Source: Falciphora oryzae (taxonomy: Eukaryota > Ascomycota > Sordariomycetes > Magnaporthales > Magnaporthaceae). From it: a DNA stretch of 64,000 bases. The position numbers and the translations under genes were made by a program. The notes under the pieces are model-generated. The model was not told where the DNA came from. It was given only the letters and a program-made list of their open reading frames with translations, and ran no database searches. Positions 54,506-64,000 of the stretch are shown here, piece by piece (position 1 is the stretch's first letter; the number at the start of each line of letters is the position of its first letter). Where the stretch lies: assembly GCA_000733355.1 (NCBI GenBank), contig JNVV01000027.1, positions 392,940-456,939 of the forward strand, given 5' to 3'.

Positions 54506-57500
54506 TCACTGTGCTACTTCATCGATCTTGTCCCGGATCCTCTTGGACACGTCCTCGGAGTATTCCCAGCCTTTCCTCCAAATCTTCGTCCAGGGCGCGA
54601 TGTACCGATACTTCCCAGGTCCCCCATCCGACATCTCTCGAAACATCCTCTTCATGACTGCGTGCTTCCGCAATCTGTTGGCGCTCCGAGCCTCGCATCC
54701 CATCAGGCCTGCCATGCGCAGGATGTTCGCGGCGATGCCCGCCAGGACCGGTGTCGCATAGGAAGTTCCGGACCTGCAGACGTCCTCCCACTGTAGCCTC
54801 CTCGAAGTCGGCCTTCCATCCAGGTCCGGCTTCTTCGGCTCCTTGCAGCTGATGCCCACACCAACCGTCGCGAAATTGTCGTCCGCGCCTGTAACAGCCT
54901 GGGGGCTGATGCCCTTATCCTCGCCGCTTCCGTCGCAGGCGTGGACGGCGAAGACATCCCTCAGTGTAGCGGGGAAGCACCGGCCTTCATTACGTCCCTT
55001 ATTACCCGCTGCGGCGAAGAAGAGACACCCTGTCCCCGAATACTTCTCTATCGTATCCTCGATAACGTCCCGAACCTCTCTGAGTTCCTTGTCATCTTGG
55101 TCAATGCAGAATGACATACAGATAATATCGGCCTGCCAGACTTCTCTCGCATGCTCAATTGCCTAGGACTCCGGCATTTGTTTAGTTTATTCAGTTTGCA
55201 ATCACGGCTAGAACGGGTCCAACATACCTTCGCGACGTTCTGTGCTTGTTCAATGTCAAACTGATCGTCCCGGAACACCCTTGCCACGCACACTTCTGCA
55301 AATGGTGCGACTCTCCGCACTAGCGCTGTCACGTTCGTCCCGTGGTTGCTCGTGTCATTATAGTCTCCAGAGCCGCCGACCCAGCTTTGACACCAATCAG
55401 AGTGCATGAGTTTGACGTCCTTTCGAAAGGCTTGCGAGATGGTTTGGTTCTCTTTGTTGACACCGGTATCAAGGACTGCAATTCGGACTGTGGGCTCGTG
55501 CGGCTCGCCGTTGATTTGTTTGTACGTTTCGCAGGCCTCGAGAAACTCGCGTACCCTAGTGAAGAAGCACTCGGCCCGTTTGGTATCGTTCTCGCTTGTG
55601 GGAGTCAGTTATGGATCTTGAATCGCTCAAGGTGCTCGGAAGTTCTGTACCTCGACTTATAACCCTCGCCATCGAAAACAGACTTGGGACCCCGGTTCAA
55701 CCGATCATCCTTGAATCTGACTCCCTTCGCCGACCCCATGCTAGCTTTTTGAACCGTATGCGGCCTTGTAATCCTGGCAGGAGTGTCGTACATACTATAA
55801 TTCGTTGTCATCACCCACCCCTGACCAAGAGTCTCGTACTCTCTGCTGGACTTGGCCCCTAAACCACCGATACTAGTAAGTGGCGAGTCTCGGATTCGTT
55901 GGACGATGTCTATTCCAAGCTCCATTGCATCTTGAGAGTTTCCATTGGGCGTATCCCGGAACAATGTCCCGTAGTCATAACATGCCTGAACCGCTTGGAG
56001 GTAAGGCCGCAGACCGACGTGCTCTTTCATGAGATCGACTATCCGACTGCGGAACGAGATCGGATCGTCGCCACCAGGAACAATCTGGCTGTAATTGTAG
56101 CCGCTCTCGATCTCGAGCAAGAGCCTGGCTAGACGGCGGAAGGCCTCATCTTGGCACATGCGTAGAGTGTCATCAGTTACCCGGTTCTTTTCGGCTCGGA
56201 TCGCTTCCTCGATCGGCTCGCAAAGGACGAAACAAAGATCCTTGCTGTAAGCTTTTCCTTCCTCTCCTGTCAGGAAGAATACCTTATTTGAGTCCCAGGT
56301 CATTGTCATGTGACACGAGGTCATTGACTGACAAAGACCAAGGACAAGCCTGGCTGCCAGAGCACGCTTCTCGTGAGGCCCAAACAGACCTTCTTGGGGC
56401 CTCAGATCGATGGCGCTTTGCACAAATGCGTTTTCTGCGAGTTTCTCCCGAAGCGTTGTGACTGGCCACTGTCTGAGAAAACGAGGTTCATGCCGGTCCC
56501 ATATTCTTTGCGGAGAAAAAATCGTGATTGTGCGGCCCTGGGCCATGAGACGAAGTGACTTGGCACCATGAGAGTCACATGAGTGCTTGATGTCAGCACA
56601 TATGGCCGAGGATCTCCAGTTAGAGCCAGTGCTTGCACAAGATTAAAGTCAGCCATGTTGCAAAAACCGAATTTTATGAATTTTCATAGAACGGCTATAA
56701 TGCTGTGCCATACCAAAAGGTACTTACCACGAAACTGCATCCTCAAAGACAACCAGCTGGGCCTCCTGCCAAATTCTTTGTGCGTCTGGGAGAGAAGCCG
56801 TAGAGTCCCAATCGTGACAGGTTGACAAGAAAAGATTCAGGTCCTCCTGCCTCAAGCCAGGATTTAGATCAAAGTCTGTCAACTGAACTAAAACCCTATG
56901 TCCATGACTTTTGCAGGATTCCGGATCCATTTTGTGGACAGCCAGGAGAAGTGCGTCGAGCGCCTCTACGGAGCGGTCCCCACTTGTGTGCGCTGTTGCA
57001 CCAGGGTTCGGGCTGCTAGACCAAAGGGTCCCGGGGCATAGATCACTGAGGGGCGGCTGGTTCTGGTCTCTGAGAAGGTCCATGACCGCGCCAATCGTAT
57101 CACTGGCGCTGATAGCGACATCGATGGATGTGGTATGGAAGATCTTCCGGCCGGGTCCAGTGGCCAGGCTGAATTCCCAGTCAGATGTCTGGAGGACGTA
57201 GAGAAGAGAATCCAACTGTTGATAACCAGTGTGATCCGCGTCGCCGATCTGAAGGCTTCCCTCCTTGAGTAATTCTAGGTTGACCAACTCGTTGAGCAGC
57301 TTGCACAGTGCTGTGAGATCCTCAAGAAACAAAGGGTCGACCTTGGTCAACTCCTCGATGTCTGCCGTCCAGAACAGTTCCCGCAATTCGCTGTCAAAGA
57401 GACTAAGGAAGAGATATGCATCGTTTTCCCGGCCTGCATCGTCGTCGCCCACCGGCTCGTACTTCATGTAGGTAAGGCGATCCCGGAAAGAGCGGAGGCG

Positions 57501-57635
57501 ACAGATTCGTGCCCATTCGGGGCTCTCGGCGGCAGGATCAATGTCCGCCTGGGTGTGACAGCTTGTCCATTTGGGCTTCTCGGCGGTAGGATCAAAGTCC
57601 GGCTGGGTAGGTTGAGCCTGAGGCATCGCGCGCAT
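54506..57635 (-). CDS. DUF7580-type N-terminal domain fused to S8 subtilisin protease
   Basis: Four exons, 57635-56728, 56631-55651, 55594-55228 and 55162-54506, 970 residues. Introns are 96, 56, 64 bp and all phases agree. Residues 1 to about 630 are a helical, intracellular-type region (no signal peptide). Its second half, with GPHEKRALAARLVLGLCQS, looks like the DUF7580 domain found with fungal signalling proteins. The C-terminal S8 domain has the full triad: Asp in RIAVLDTGV, His in SNHGTNVTALV, Ser in SGTSYATPV. It thus looks like an active cytosolic subtilisin, unlike secreted proteases with a signal and inhibitor propeptide. Related S8 proteins act in fungal cell-death and incompatibility systems, cutting a partner. 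The neighbour at 53113-54086 is a possible partner (inference). Confidence 0.85.
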
Positions 57636-58003
57636 AATGGTGCGGAGATGGCGGCGTACAATCCCAACGGATCGAATCCATGGGAAAGCTGGGCGAGCTC
57701 ATCTGTGCCGACAATGAGTGGGAGAAGGAGTGAACGAGAAACATTGAATGGATGGAGGGGCAGGCTGTGAGCGGCACGACCGCCACCTCCCCGCCAGCGT
57801 GCAGGGTAGGTAGCAGCCAATATTATGGCTGCATCATCACCGTCACGTGTCAAAAATTGCGGGTGAGCGCGGGGTTTGCTTGGCCAGGCTGTGCTCCTGG
57901 GTTTCTCACACACCCAAGGAAAATTCCTTCTGTTTTCCCATCGGCGTTGCGACCTTGACATCTTCTCGAGCTGGCAGACGCCTTTAAGACCAGCGCGTTA
58001 GAT
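57636..58003. other. Divergent promoter region
   Basis: 368 bp between the ATGs of the S8 protease (-) and the C2H2-type protein (+). No other feature seen. Confidence 0.5.
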
Positions 58004-60356
58004 ATGGCCTCCGAACGACGACCCCACGGGAGGGCTGGTCGAAACAGTCACGAAGACACCTCACGACAAATCACGCACGAGGAACATGGTCCCATCCGAA
58101 AAATGGCCGATGACTGTCGCACTCTGTTTTTGCAGGCTCTGAGCCAAGTTGAAGGGCCAAGCGATGCCTTGAAGCGGTTTCTGGACGAGTCTAGAGACCG
58201 CTTCGAGGCATGGGCGGCTTTTCTAGTTGTGTTTGGAACGAGGGAAACTGGTTCCCTTGACCATCGTCTCCGCCGCCATGAGCCCCTTTCGGACATGGTA
58301 ATGCGCCTTCTCGATACTCTGAGACGAAGCATCTTGGCTGGTATGACACCTTTCCCTTTCCCGCCCCCTTTTCTGGGTGGGATTAATAATAAAGCCCTTA
58401 CTTTCACAGTACAACTTCGGTCTAAGCGGTCTATCGGCACCGCGAGGCCCCCCTCCGTGCCCTCTAGATCTGGCAGCGCCCCAGCGTTGTCGGCTCTTGA
58501 TGCTCTCCCTTCCACTGTGAGGGTCAGTTGCTTGGGAATCCAACGCTCGCTCACAGGCCTTAATAAGCTTGGGATGTCCATCAGGGCGTCTTCCAGAACA
58601 CCAGCAAATGCCAGAGCTCGTGCCTATGCTGCTACATCCGGTCTGGACTTGGCTAGGTACGAGCAGGCGAGCCTCCTAGCGCTCAGGAGTCTGTACCCCA
58701 ACGCTCCCGATAGCCTGCGACGCCAGCTCGCCGATTCGATGACAGACAGATATGCGAGATTGCACTATAAAGCAGCGCGGCTCGGCAAGTCGATGCCACG
58801 ACAAACACCCAAGATAGAAGTCGGCACACCTGACTCCACGAACAAGGAAACGGTAGCAAGACCTGCTTTACAAGATGTACTCAACGAGGACACCGGAAAC
58901 ATTCCACCAAATCCCGAACAACCTATGGTGGTCACCACGCCCCCAGTGCCGCCTTCATCAATAGACACGAAGAAGATCTACGTCAGACTAGATGCCCCTG
59001 CTCCATCGCAGTCCAAGCAGCCAACGACTATTGGTCCTCGAGGTCAGAGAGAACCAGATTTGCCTCAACTAAAAGATGGTGTGCGTACATGTACATGGTG
59101 CCTGCAAAGGATGGACCCGTCGTGGACCAGGAAAAGGGAGGATAGCAGGTGGATCTGGACGTCGGCAGGAAGGTATGTGTCCACTTCGTCAGCCCGGGCT
59201 GGTTCGTCAGGCACAAATTGCGATGTTTTCTAACATTGCCCAAAATCTTAGGCGCCACTACAGACAGGACCTTCAGCCTTATGTATGCCTTGCAGAGAGC
59301 TGCGCAACTGAACGGCCCGCATTTTCCTCGTACCAAGAGTGGCACAAACATGCCCGCGGTGAGCAAGGACACGGCCAAGCGGATCTCCACTCGGAAGCCT
59401 GGCCAGACCTCATCCATCAGGGGCCTCAGTGGCTGTGTCAGGGGCCCCATGAGGGAGGGTCGACCTATGCGTTTTCCAGCAAACAAGAGCTGCAAGATCA
59501 CATTGCACTCTACCACGCCCACTTGACCAGAGCGGAGTTCCAGAAAATGTTGGCAGAGCCTCCTACCCGAGAGATCTCTCCGGAGAACATTGGTAAAAAG
59601 ACGATCCTCGCTGAGGGGAAGTCTGCGTCGCAAGGCCTAGCCCATCTCCCCAGGCTGGCCAAAGACTACACATCTAACCGGTCAAGACCAGCATCTGCCT
59701 GCCTTCTCTGCAGGTTTACCCACGATCCGGTGGATACTCAGGAACCAAGGGCTGGCGACCGCCCCGATACTACGCCCGAGTTATCGGGCAACACAAGCTC
59801 GGGCTATAGGATGCAAAATCTCTCCAGACACGTTGCGGATCATCTCGAGACCATTATGATGCTCTCTCTAATATTGATGGCAATAGTCGATGGGAAATTC
59901 GATGGCGACGAGAGCGACACATGCAGAACGGGCACTGTGCAACATGCCACCTCCCAACAGTCGAGCCGCGCTTGGCGGGAAGAAATGCTTGATAACCTCC
60001 CTGCGGAGTTCCATGGGCCGATCGAATGGGGCACTCCTGAGGGATCGCCGCCAGTGTCGGAACCGGGAACGCCTGCATCCACCCAAAAGCTTATACGGGG
60101 AGGCGGCGCTGGCGCTGGCGTCCCGCCTGTGTCCGATAAGCGGCCTGCTCAATCATCCCGCCCCACCGCTACGCCGCCCGCGTCCACTGGATCGCCTGCT
60201 GGGCCCAGAGGACCGCGTATGATTATGAGGGATCGTATGGAGCGCGAGGCCCGCCAAAGGGCGGAGAGGGAGCAGGTTGCGAAATTGGAAATGGAGCAGC
60301 GTGAGCGTGAGGAAAGGGAGCAGGAGCTCCTGAGAGAACGCGAGCGCGAGCGGTAG
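58004..60356 (+). CDS. Fungal C2H2-like zinc-finger protein, possibly truncated by a nonsense codon
   Basis: Exons 58004-58340, 58410-59172 and 59252-60356, 734 residues. Intron 1 (69 bp) is a multiple of three with no stop, so an unspliced 757-residue form cannot be excluded. Intron 2 (79 bp) has GTATGT, CTAAC and TAG and rejoins RRHYRQDLQPYVC. N-terminal helical part (residues 30-110), then CTWC-type Cys pairs near residue 365 and further degenerate C2H2 fingers (HYRQDLQPYVCL, EWHKHARG, LQDHIALYH). The arrangement is that of a fungal family often seen in helical-domain/zinc-finger proteins. The C-terminus is a Glu/Arg coiled coil ending at TAG 60354-60356. The frame stays open and coding-like for about 120 more codons, and CAG to TAG would explain the stop. 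Confidence 0.7.
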
Positions 60357-61076
60357 CGCAGGGCTACCGCTCACTCTGCTGCTGGCGCTGTTGATATACC
60401 CACACAGACCCTGGATCCGGCCGTCCAGCGGCGGCAACGAAGAGCGACCGAAGCCCAAGCCCAAGCTCAAGCCCAAGCCCAAACACATCACGCCCAGGGA
60501 TCCTTACAGCCCGCTCAGGCTTTACAGTCGAGGCCTCCGAGGACGACGCAGGCTGCAGGCCCGAGCTTCTCGGGTCCTCCGCCAACAGCCGGCCCAACTA
60601 GCGGGCCGTCTGGAGCTGAGGCAGGACAGGGCATCTCGGCCGGAGAGTCTTCCTCCGGAGGCGCGGGACGACCATCCCCCATGCCTTTGAGCGTTAGGAG
60701 GCACTGTCGGCGCATTGGGAGGGGCTCATAAGCTTCTGGATCCGGAGATTGCAGCAATATTTAGATGAAATTGAGCGTGATCCGCTGCCCCAGCAACTGT
60801 TGCGGCAGGTGACGGACCTGTCGGCCGCGGGCGCGACAGGGAAGAGGCGCCTCGAACTCACGAGGACCTCGTGGGCCAACTTAAGGAGGCGATACCAGGT
60901 ATCTTCGACTGGTATCAAACGGACCATTTGGGTCACGAAGCGTTGGTGGTGGAGAAACAGACCCTGCCTTCTGCGAGCACCTGGAAATACCATCCGGATA
61001 AAACTTCTCTTCGACGATTGTTGCAGCGATCTGGCGGAAGAAGACCAACTCCCCTGATCCTGATCTATTCCCGACC
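60357..61076 (+). pseudogene. Degenerate coding region linking the C2H2 gene and the HET gene
   Basis: After TAG 60354 the same frame reads on through Gln/Ala repeats (AQAQAQAQAQ, about 60450-60480) and Ser/Gly/Pro-rich sequence to about 60690. There a shift leads into a helical block (EALSAHWEGLISFWIRRLQQ) to about 60880, then another frame (LKEAIPGIFDWYQTDHLGHE) to about 61045, then the frame of the HET gene. Each block looks like real protein, so the region seems to be one coding sequence with a nonsense codon and three frame changes. Short introns could explain some of them; I saw no good splice sites. Confidence 0.5.
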
Positions 61077-62976
61077 ACTACCCACGACATCTGCAAGCAG
61101 TGTAGTACCTTGGGCATTTTGGACCCGGAGTTCAAGGCCGTCTATTCTGTGCACTGTCTGCAAGAGCAGGCGGACACTTGCAGGCCATGCCGTCTCTTTC
61201 TGAGCTCTCAGACACAGAATGTGGCCGCCCACGCAAGCACCGTCTCCTTCAAACGCAGCGGTTCATCGATCGAGGCACGAGGAAATCGATCTCGGATACT
61301 GTCCGTTTGCTGTAGCGTAGGGACAACCAGTAGCCCGCCAGCTTCCTCGGGCATCCCTATCGGACTGCCCAGGCTCCCAGACCCTGGAAGCCAAGCTCAG
61401 TTCCAAATAACCAGGCAATGGGTCGCCTCCTGCGATGCGGGACACCCCATGTACCAACCACGCCACCCCGGAGCGAGTTTGAGCGCCTCGGGGAATTCGC
61501 TGTTGCCTGGGCGCCTCATCGACGTGGGGAAAGATGGCGAGGACGACATACGCCTTTGTGGGACCGACAGCAATTTCGAGATAGATCGTTATGTCATGCT
61601 CTCGCACCGATGGGGCAGCGGACGGGCCCTTTTCACCCGCCGAAACAACATTGAGCACCACAAGCGAGGAATCGGCATTTCCAACCTTCCGCCCACCATC
61701 CGTGATGCCGTCAAAGTGACCCGAGCACTGGGACGGAGATACCTGCGGATCGACTGTCTTTGCATCCTCATGGAGGACTCGCTAGAGTTTGACCAGGATA
61801 CTCGACGGATGGAAGAGGTGATCAGCGGTGCCCACTCCGTTATCTCTGCTGTTGTGGCCACCAGCCAGGAAAGCGGATTCTTAGGCCGACGGCGGCAGAG
61901 AGACTTCGTCACGCTCCCGGGACCCAGCTGGGTCGCAGGTGCCGCAGGTCCACGAGCGTATCTGCGAGAACATTGATCTTTTCGAGGACCAAATTCTGTG
62001 CTCGTTGCTTTTGAGGCGAGCATGGGTGCTTCAAGAACACGCGCTCGCCCGGCGAACAATCTTCTCCGGCCCGGAGCAGGTATACTTTGAGTGTGGACAG
62101 GGGGTCTTCTGCGAGACGTTGTCTTTGATGACCAAGTGAGTGATCCGATATTCCCACAGAAGCGGTGGTGTTCTGCCTGACGACTTGCTGACTGCGACTG
62201 CTTGTGCAATAGCAACGGAGCTGCCGTTCTGGGAGATCCAAACTTTCCGACCAAGCTCCTTGACCACTTCGGTTCCGGGCGAATCGACAGAGCGCTGTCT
62301 ATCTACAAAATGTACTCGGGTCTCAGAGTTTACCCTGGAGCAGAACCGACATTTGGCTGTTCTTGGGATCGAAAATCGAATCCTGCGCGCACTCGATGCC
62401 CACGGCTGGTTTGGGCTCATTGACACGGGCAACGAAAATCGCCAGCGCGACATCTGCCGGAGTCTCCCGTGGCACGGCCCTCGAGACTCGGCCTTGGTGG
62501 AGTATTGGGTCACAGCTCCCGCACTGCGGTGGATAGACGCGTCGGGCCCGCAGTCGCCGGTGCCCTCGTGGTCGTGGATGGCGTATCTGGGCCGGATCGA
62601 CTACTTGGACGTTGGCAAAGACGTCGTGTGGAAGTTCCCGCGTCTCGACGAGCCGTCTTCTTTGTTCACCATTGTATCGTGCGAGGCCGCCTTCGCGCTG
62701 GACGTGTGCGTCAGGGGCTTCGTCGGCGGCAACGGACCCTCCGAAGCGGACGATGGGGGGCTCATGTACGACAGGCCCGATGGCAAGACCCAGAATGTTG
62801 CTTGTGTGGTTCTGGGAGCCACCCCGGGCGAGGACACGATGCTCCTCGTCCTTCTCGTGTCGCCAGCGGGTCGCCTCATCGGCCAGCTCCCGGCATACGA
62901 GCGCGTCGGGGCGGGGAAAATACCCGAAGGCCGTGTGGCACCGGAGGAGACGGCCGCGCTTGCGAAACTGCGCTGA
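61077..62976 (+). pseudogene. HET-domain (heterokaryon incompatibility) gene, frameshifted
   Basis: Order: an N-terminal CKQC / CRPC pair of Cys motifs, GLPRLPDPG, then the HET core: YVMLSHRWG, the GIGISNLPPTIRDAVKVTRALG block and RRYLRIDCLCI, then RRAWVLQEHALARRTIF and a C-terminal VPSWSWMAYLG. A 77-bp intron (62136-62212, GTGAGT to ATAG) is clear. Two frame changes remain, near 61937 and near 62320, with family sequence on both sides of each, so the gene is probably dead in this isolate. Stop at 62974-62976. HET proteins trigger cell death after fusion of incompatible strains, and such genes often carry null alleles. The stop is 151 bp from the convergent carboxypeptidase gene. Confidence 0.8.
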
Positions 62977-63127
62977 AGGAGACTCCTCGCACGCTAAGGG
63001 TATCCATCATACGCGCGTCGCTACGATATTGACCCATCTCCACATCGTTAATCAGCACGGACTGCTTCATGTTGCTTCGGCCAATTATTTTATTGCGGTG
63101 ATTAATCCCTAGGTGCCTTGGCCGCCT

Positions 63128-64000
63128 TCATTTCATCACCCTGTAGACCTGGTATTCATCTCCCGTGTTCACGGGGAGGATGTTGAAGGTCGCATACGAG
63201 TCGATGTTTTCTGGCTCGAGCACGTTGAACGCGTGGGCGGCATTCTTTTGTCGAGTGTTGACCCAGTACCCTCCAGCAGGGATGGTGATGTTCTTCCGCA
63301 CGGCCTCCGTTGTGACGGCGGTCCTGACAATGCCCTCGTACTTGGACGATGGCAGCACGGCCCCGGTGACGTTGAAGGCCTCTACCTGCCCCCTAAAGTC
63401 GGCGCGTAGCTCGTCGACAACCACGCCCGCGGCCCGGAGACGCTCGGCGGCGTCGTGCCAGGCGCGCGAAAACACGTACGCCTCGGGCCGGGCGCGCGTC
63501 AGGCTCGCGACGGCGGGCGTGGTGTTGAGGAAGGTGACGGGCACATCGACCAGCGTGCCGTTGCGGACGTCGACGAGGGTCCACGAGATGTTAGTCGGCC
63601 GCGGGGAATCCGTGACGACGATCTCGTCGTCGTTGGAAATGAAGTCGGCCCGCGCATTTTCGACAATCGAATAAACCAGGGCAGCGTTGTCAGCAGCAGT
63701 CTGCACGAGGGCCTCCACCATGGTCAGGCCCGACGCGACGCGACGCTGGAAGTGCTGGTCCGCGAGCCCGATGCCCCTGGTTTCGGTCAGGAACATGACC
63801 GCCTGAGAGAGCGCCACCGAGGTGTCGCCCATTTTGGCGTCGCCCGTCGTCTCCTCGAGCAGGAGGCCGCCGTCGGGCGCGTCGGAGCCGACGACGTAGG
63901 GGCTCCAGCGCAGGCCGCGGGCCTCGAGCGCGGCGGCGATGGAGTCGGCGAAGAGGGTCTCGGACAGGCGGCGGATGTCGCGGTGGATGTTGAGGTTCTT
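63128..64000 (-). CDS. M14-type metallocarboxypeptidase, C-terminal part (runs off the window)
   Basis: 290 residues are visible; the gene continues to the right of 64000. It is open without a stop to the edge and ends TGA at 63128-63130. The block VMFLTETRGIGLADQHFQRR carries the likely catalytic Glu (TETRGI) of the fungal M14 carboxypeptidase group, followed by SGLTMVEALVQTAADNA. The zinc ligands and the signal peptide, if any, would lie outside the window. After the peptidase core, about 150 residues form a C-terminal beta-rich extension with several N-glycosylation sites (NISW, NGTL, NVTG, NITI), consistent with secretion. It would remove C-terminal residues from peptides. The family call rests on one motif and general pattern. 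Confidence 0.75.
   Translation of the reverse strand, partial: KNLNIHRDIRRLSETLFADSIAAALEARGLRWSPYVVGSDAPDGGLLLEETTGDAKMGDTSVALSQAVMFLTETRGIGLADQHFQRRVASGLTMVEALVQTAADNAALVYSIVENARADFISNDDEIVVTDSPRPTNISWTLVDVRNGTLVDVPVTFLNTTPAVASLTRARPEAYVFSRAWHDAAERLRAAGVVVDELRADFRGQVEAFNVTGAVLPSSKYEGIVRTAVTTEAVRKNITIPAGGYWVNTRQKNAAHAFNVLEPENIDSYATFNILPVNTGDEYQVYRVMK

Overview
The window comes from a filamentous ascomycete, probably a Sordariomycete. The evidence is GC-rich genes with short spliceosomal introns (56-118 bp, CTAAC/CTGAC branch sites), fungal-only families (DUF7580-S8 protease, 2EXR, HET, spherulin-4-like, sedolisin) and heavy C-to-T decay of repeats at CpA, the signature of repeat-induced point mutation (RIP). 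The genus is not determined.

Left half (1-32,005): I read this as ONE Ty1/copia retrotransposon, transcribed on the minus strand and about 8.2 kb long without its insertions, blown up to 32 kb by nested insertions. Its 5' LTR ends at 32,005; the first 68 bases of its 3' LTR are bases 1-68, the rest lying outside the window. Four elements sit directly in it, each with a target-site duplication (TSD): gypsy I (1074-8169, GTCCG), gypsy II (12373-19380, GATAA/AATAA), gypsy III (21179-29016, CAATC) and a Fot1/pogo transposon (29541-31401, TA). Gypsy III itself carries an internally deleted Mutator-like transposon (22311-23507). Removing each insert with one TSD copy restores the copia reading frame at three junctions. 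Almost all coding sequence is broken by RIP.

Most unusual feature: between the end of copia pol and its 3' LTR, on the opposite strand, lies a RIP-damaged gene of about 410 codons with its own intron and a Cys-rich motif. Gypsy I splits it, and its frame is restored both when gypsy I is removed and when the intron is spliced. It looks like an antisense cargo gene of the copia element.

Right half (32.9-64 kb): undamaged, GC-rich host genes. In order: spherulin-4-like secreted protein (-); TauD-type sulfonate dioxygenase (-) divergent from a Dal5-family transporter (+), a likely sulfonate uptake and desulfonation pair; flavin monooxygenase (+); secreted aspartic protease (-) divergent from a sedolisin (+); a 74-aa secreted four-Cys protein (+); an IRG-like GTPase (-); a multi-pass membrane protein (+); a 2EXR protein (-); an orphan 285-aa protein (-) beside a DUF7580-subtilisin protease (-), an arrangement like fungal gasdermin/protease pairs; a C2H2-type protein (+) whose frame runs on past its stop; a HET-domain pseudogene (+) with several frameshifts; and the end of an M14-type metallocarboxypeptidase (-). 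From 46.9 to 63 kb several families tied to fungal allorecognition or cell death lie close together.
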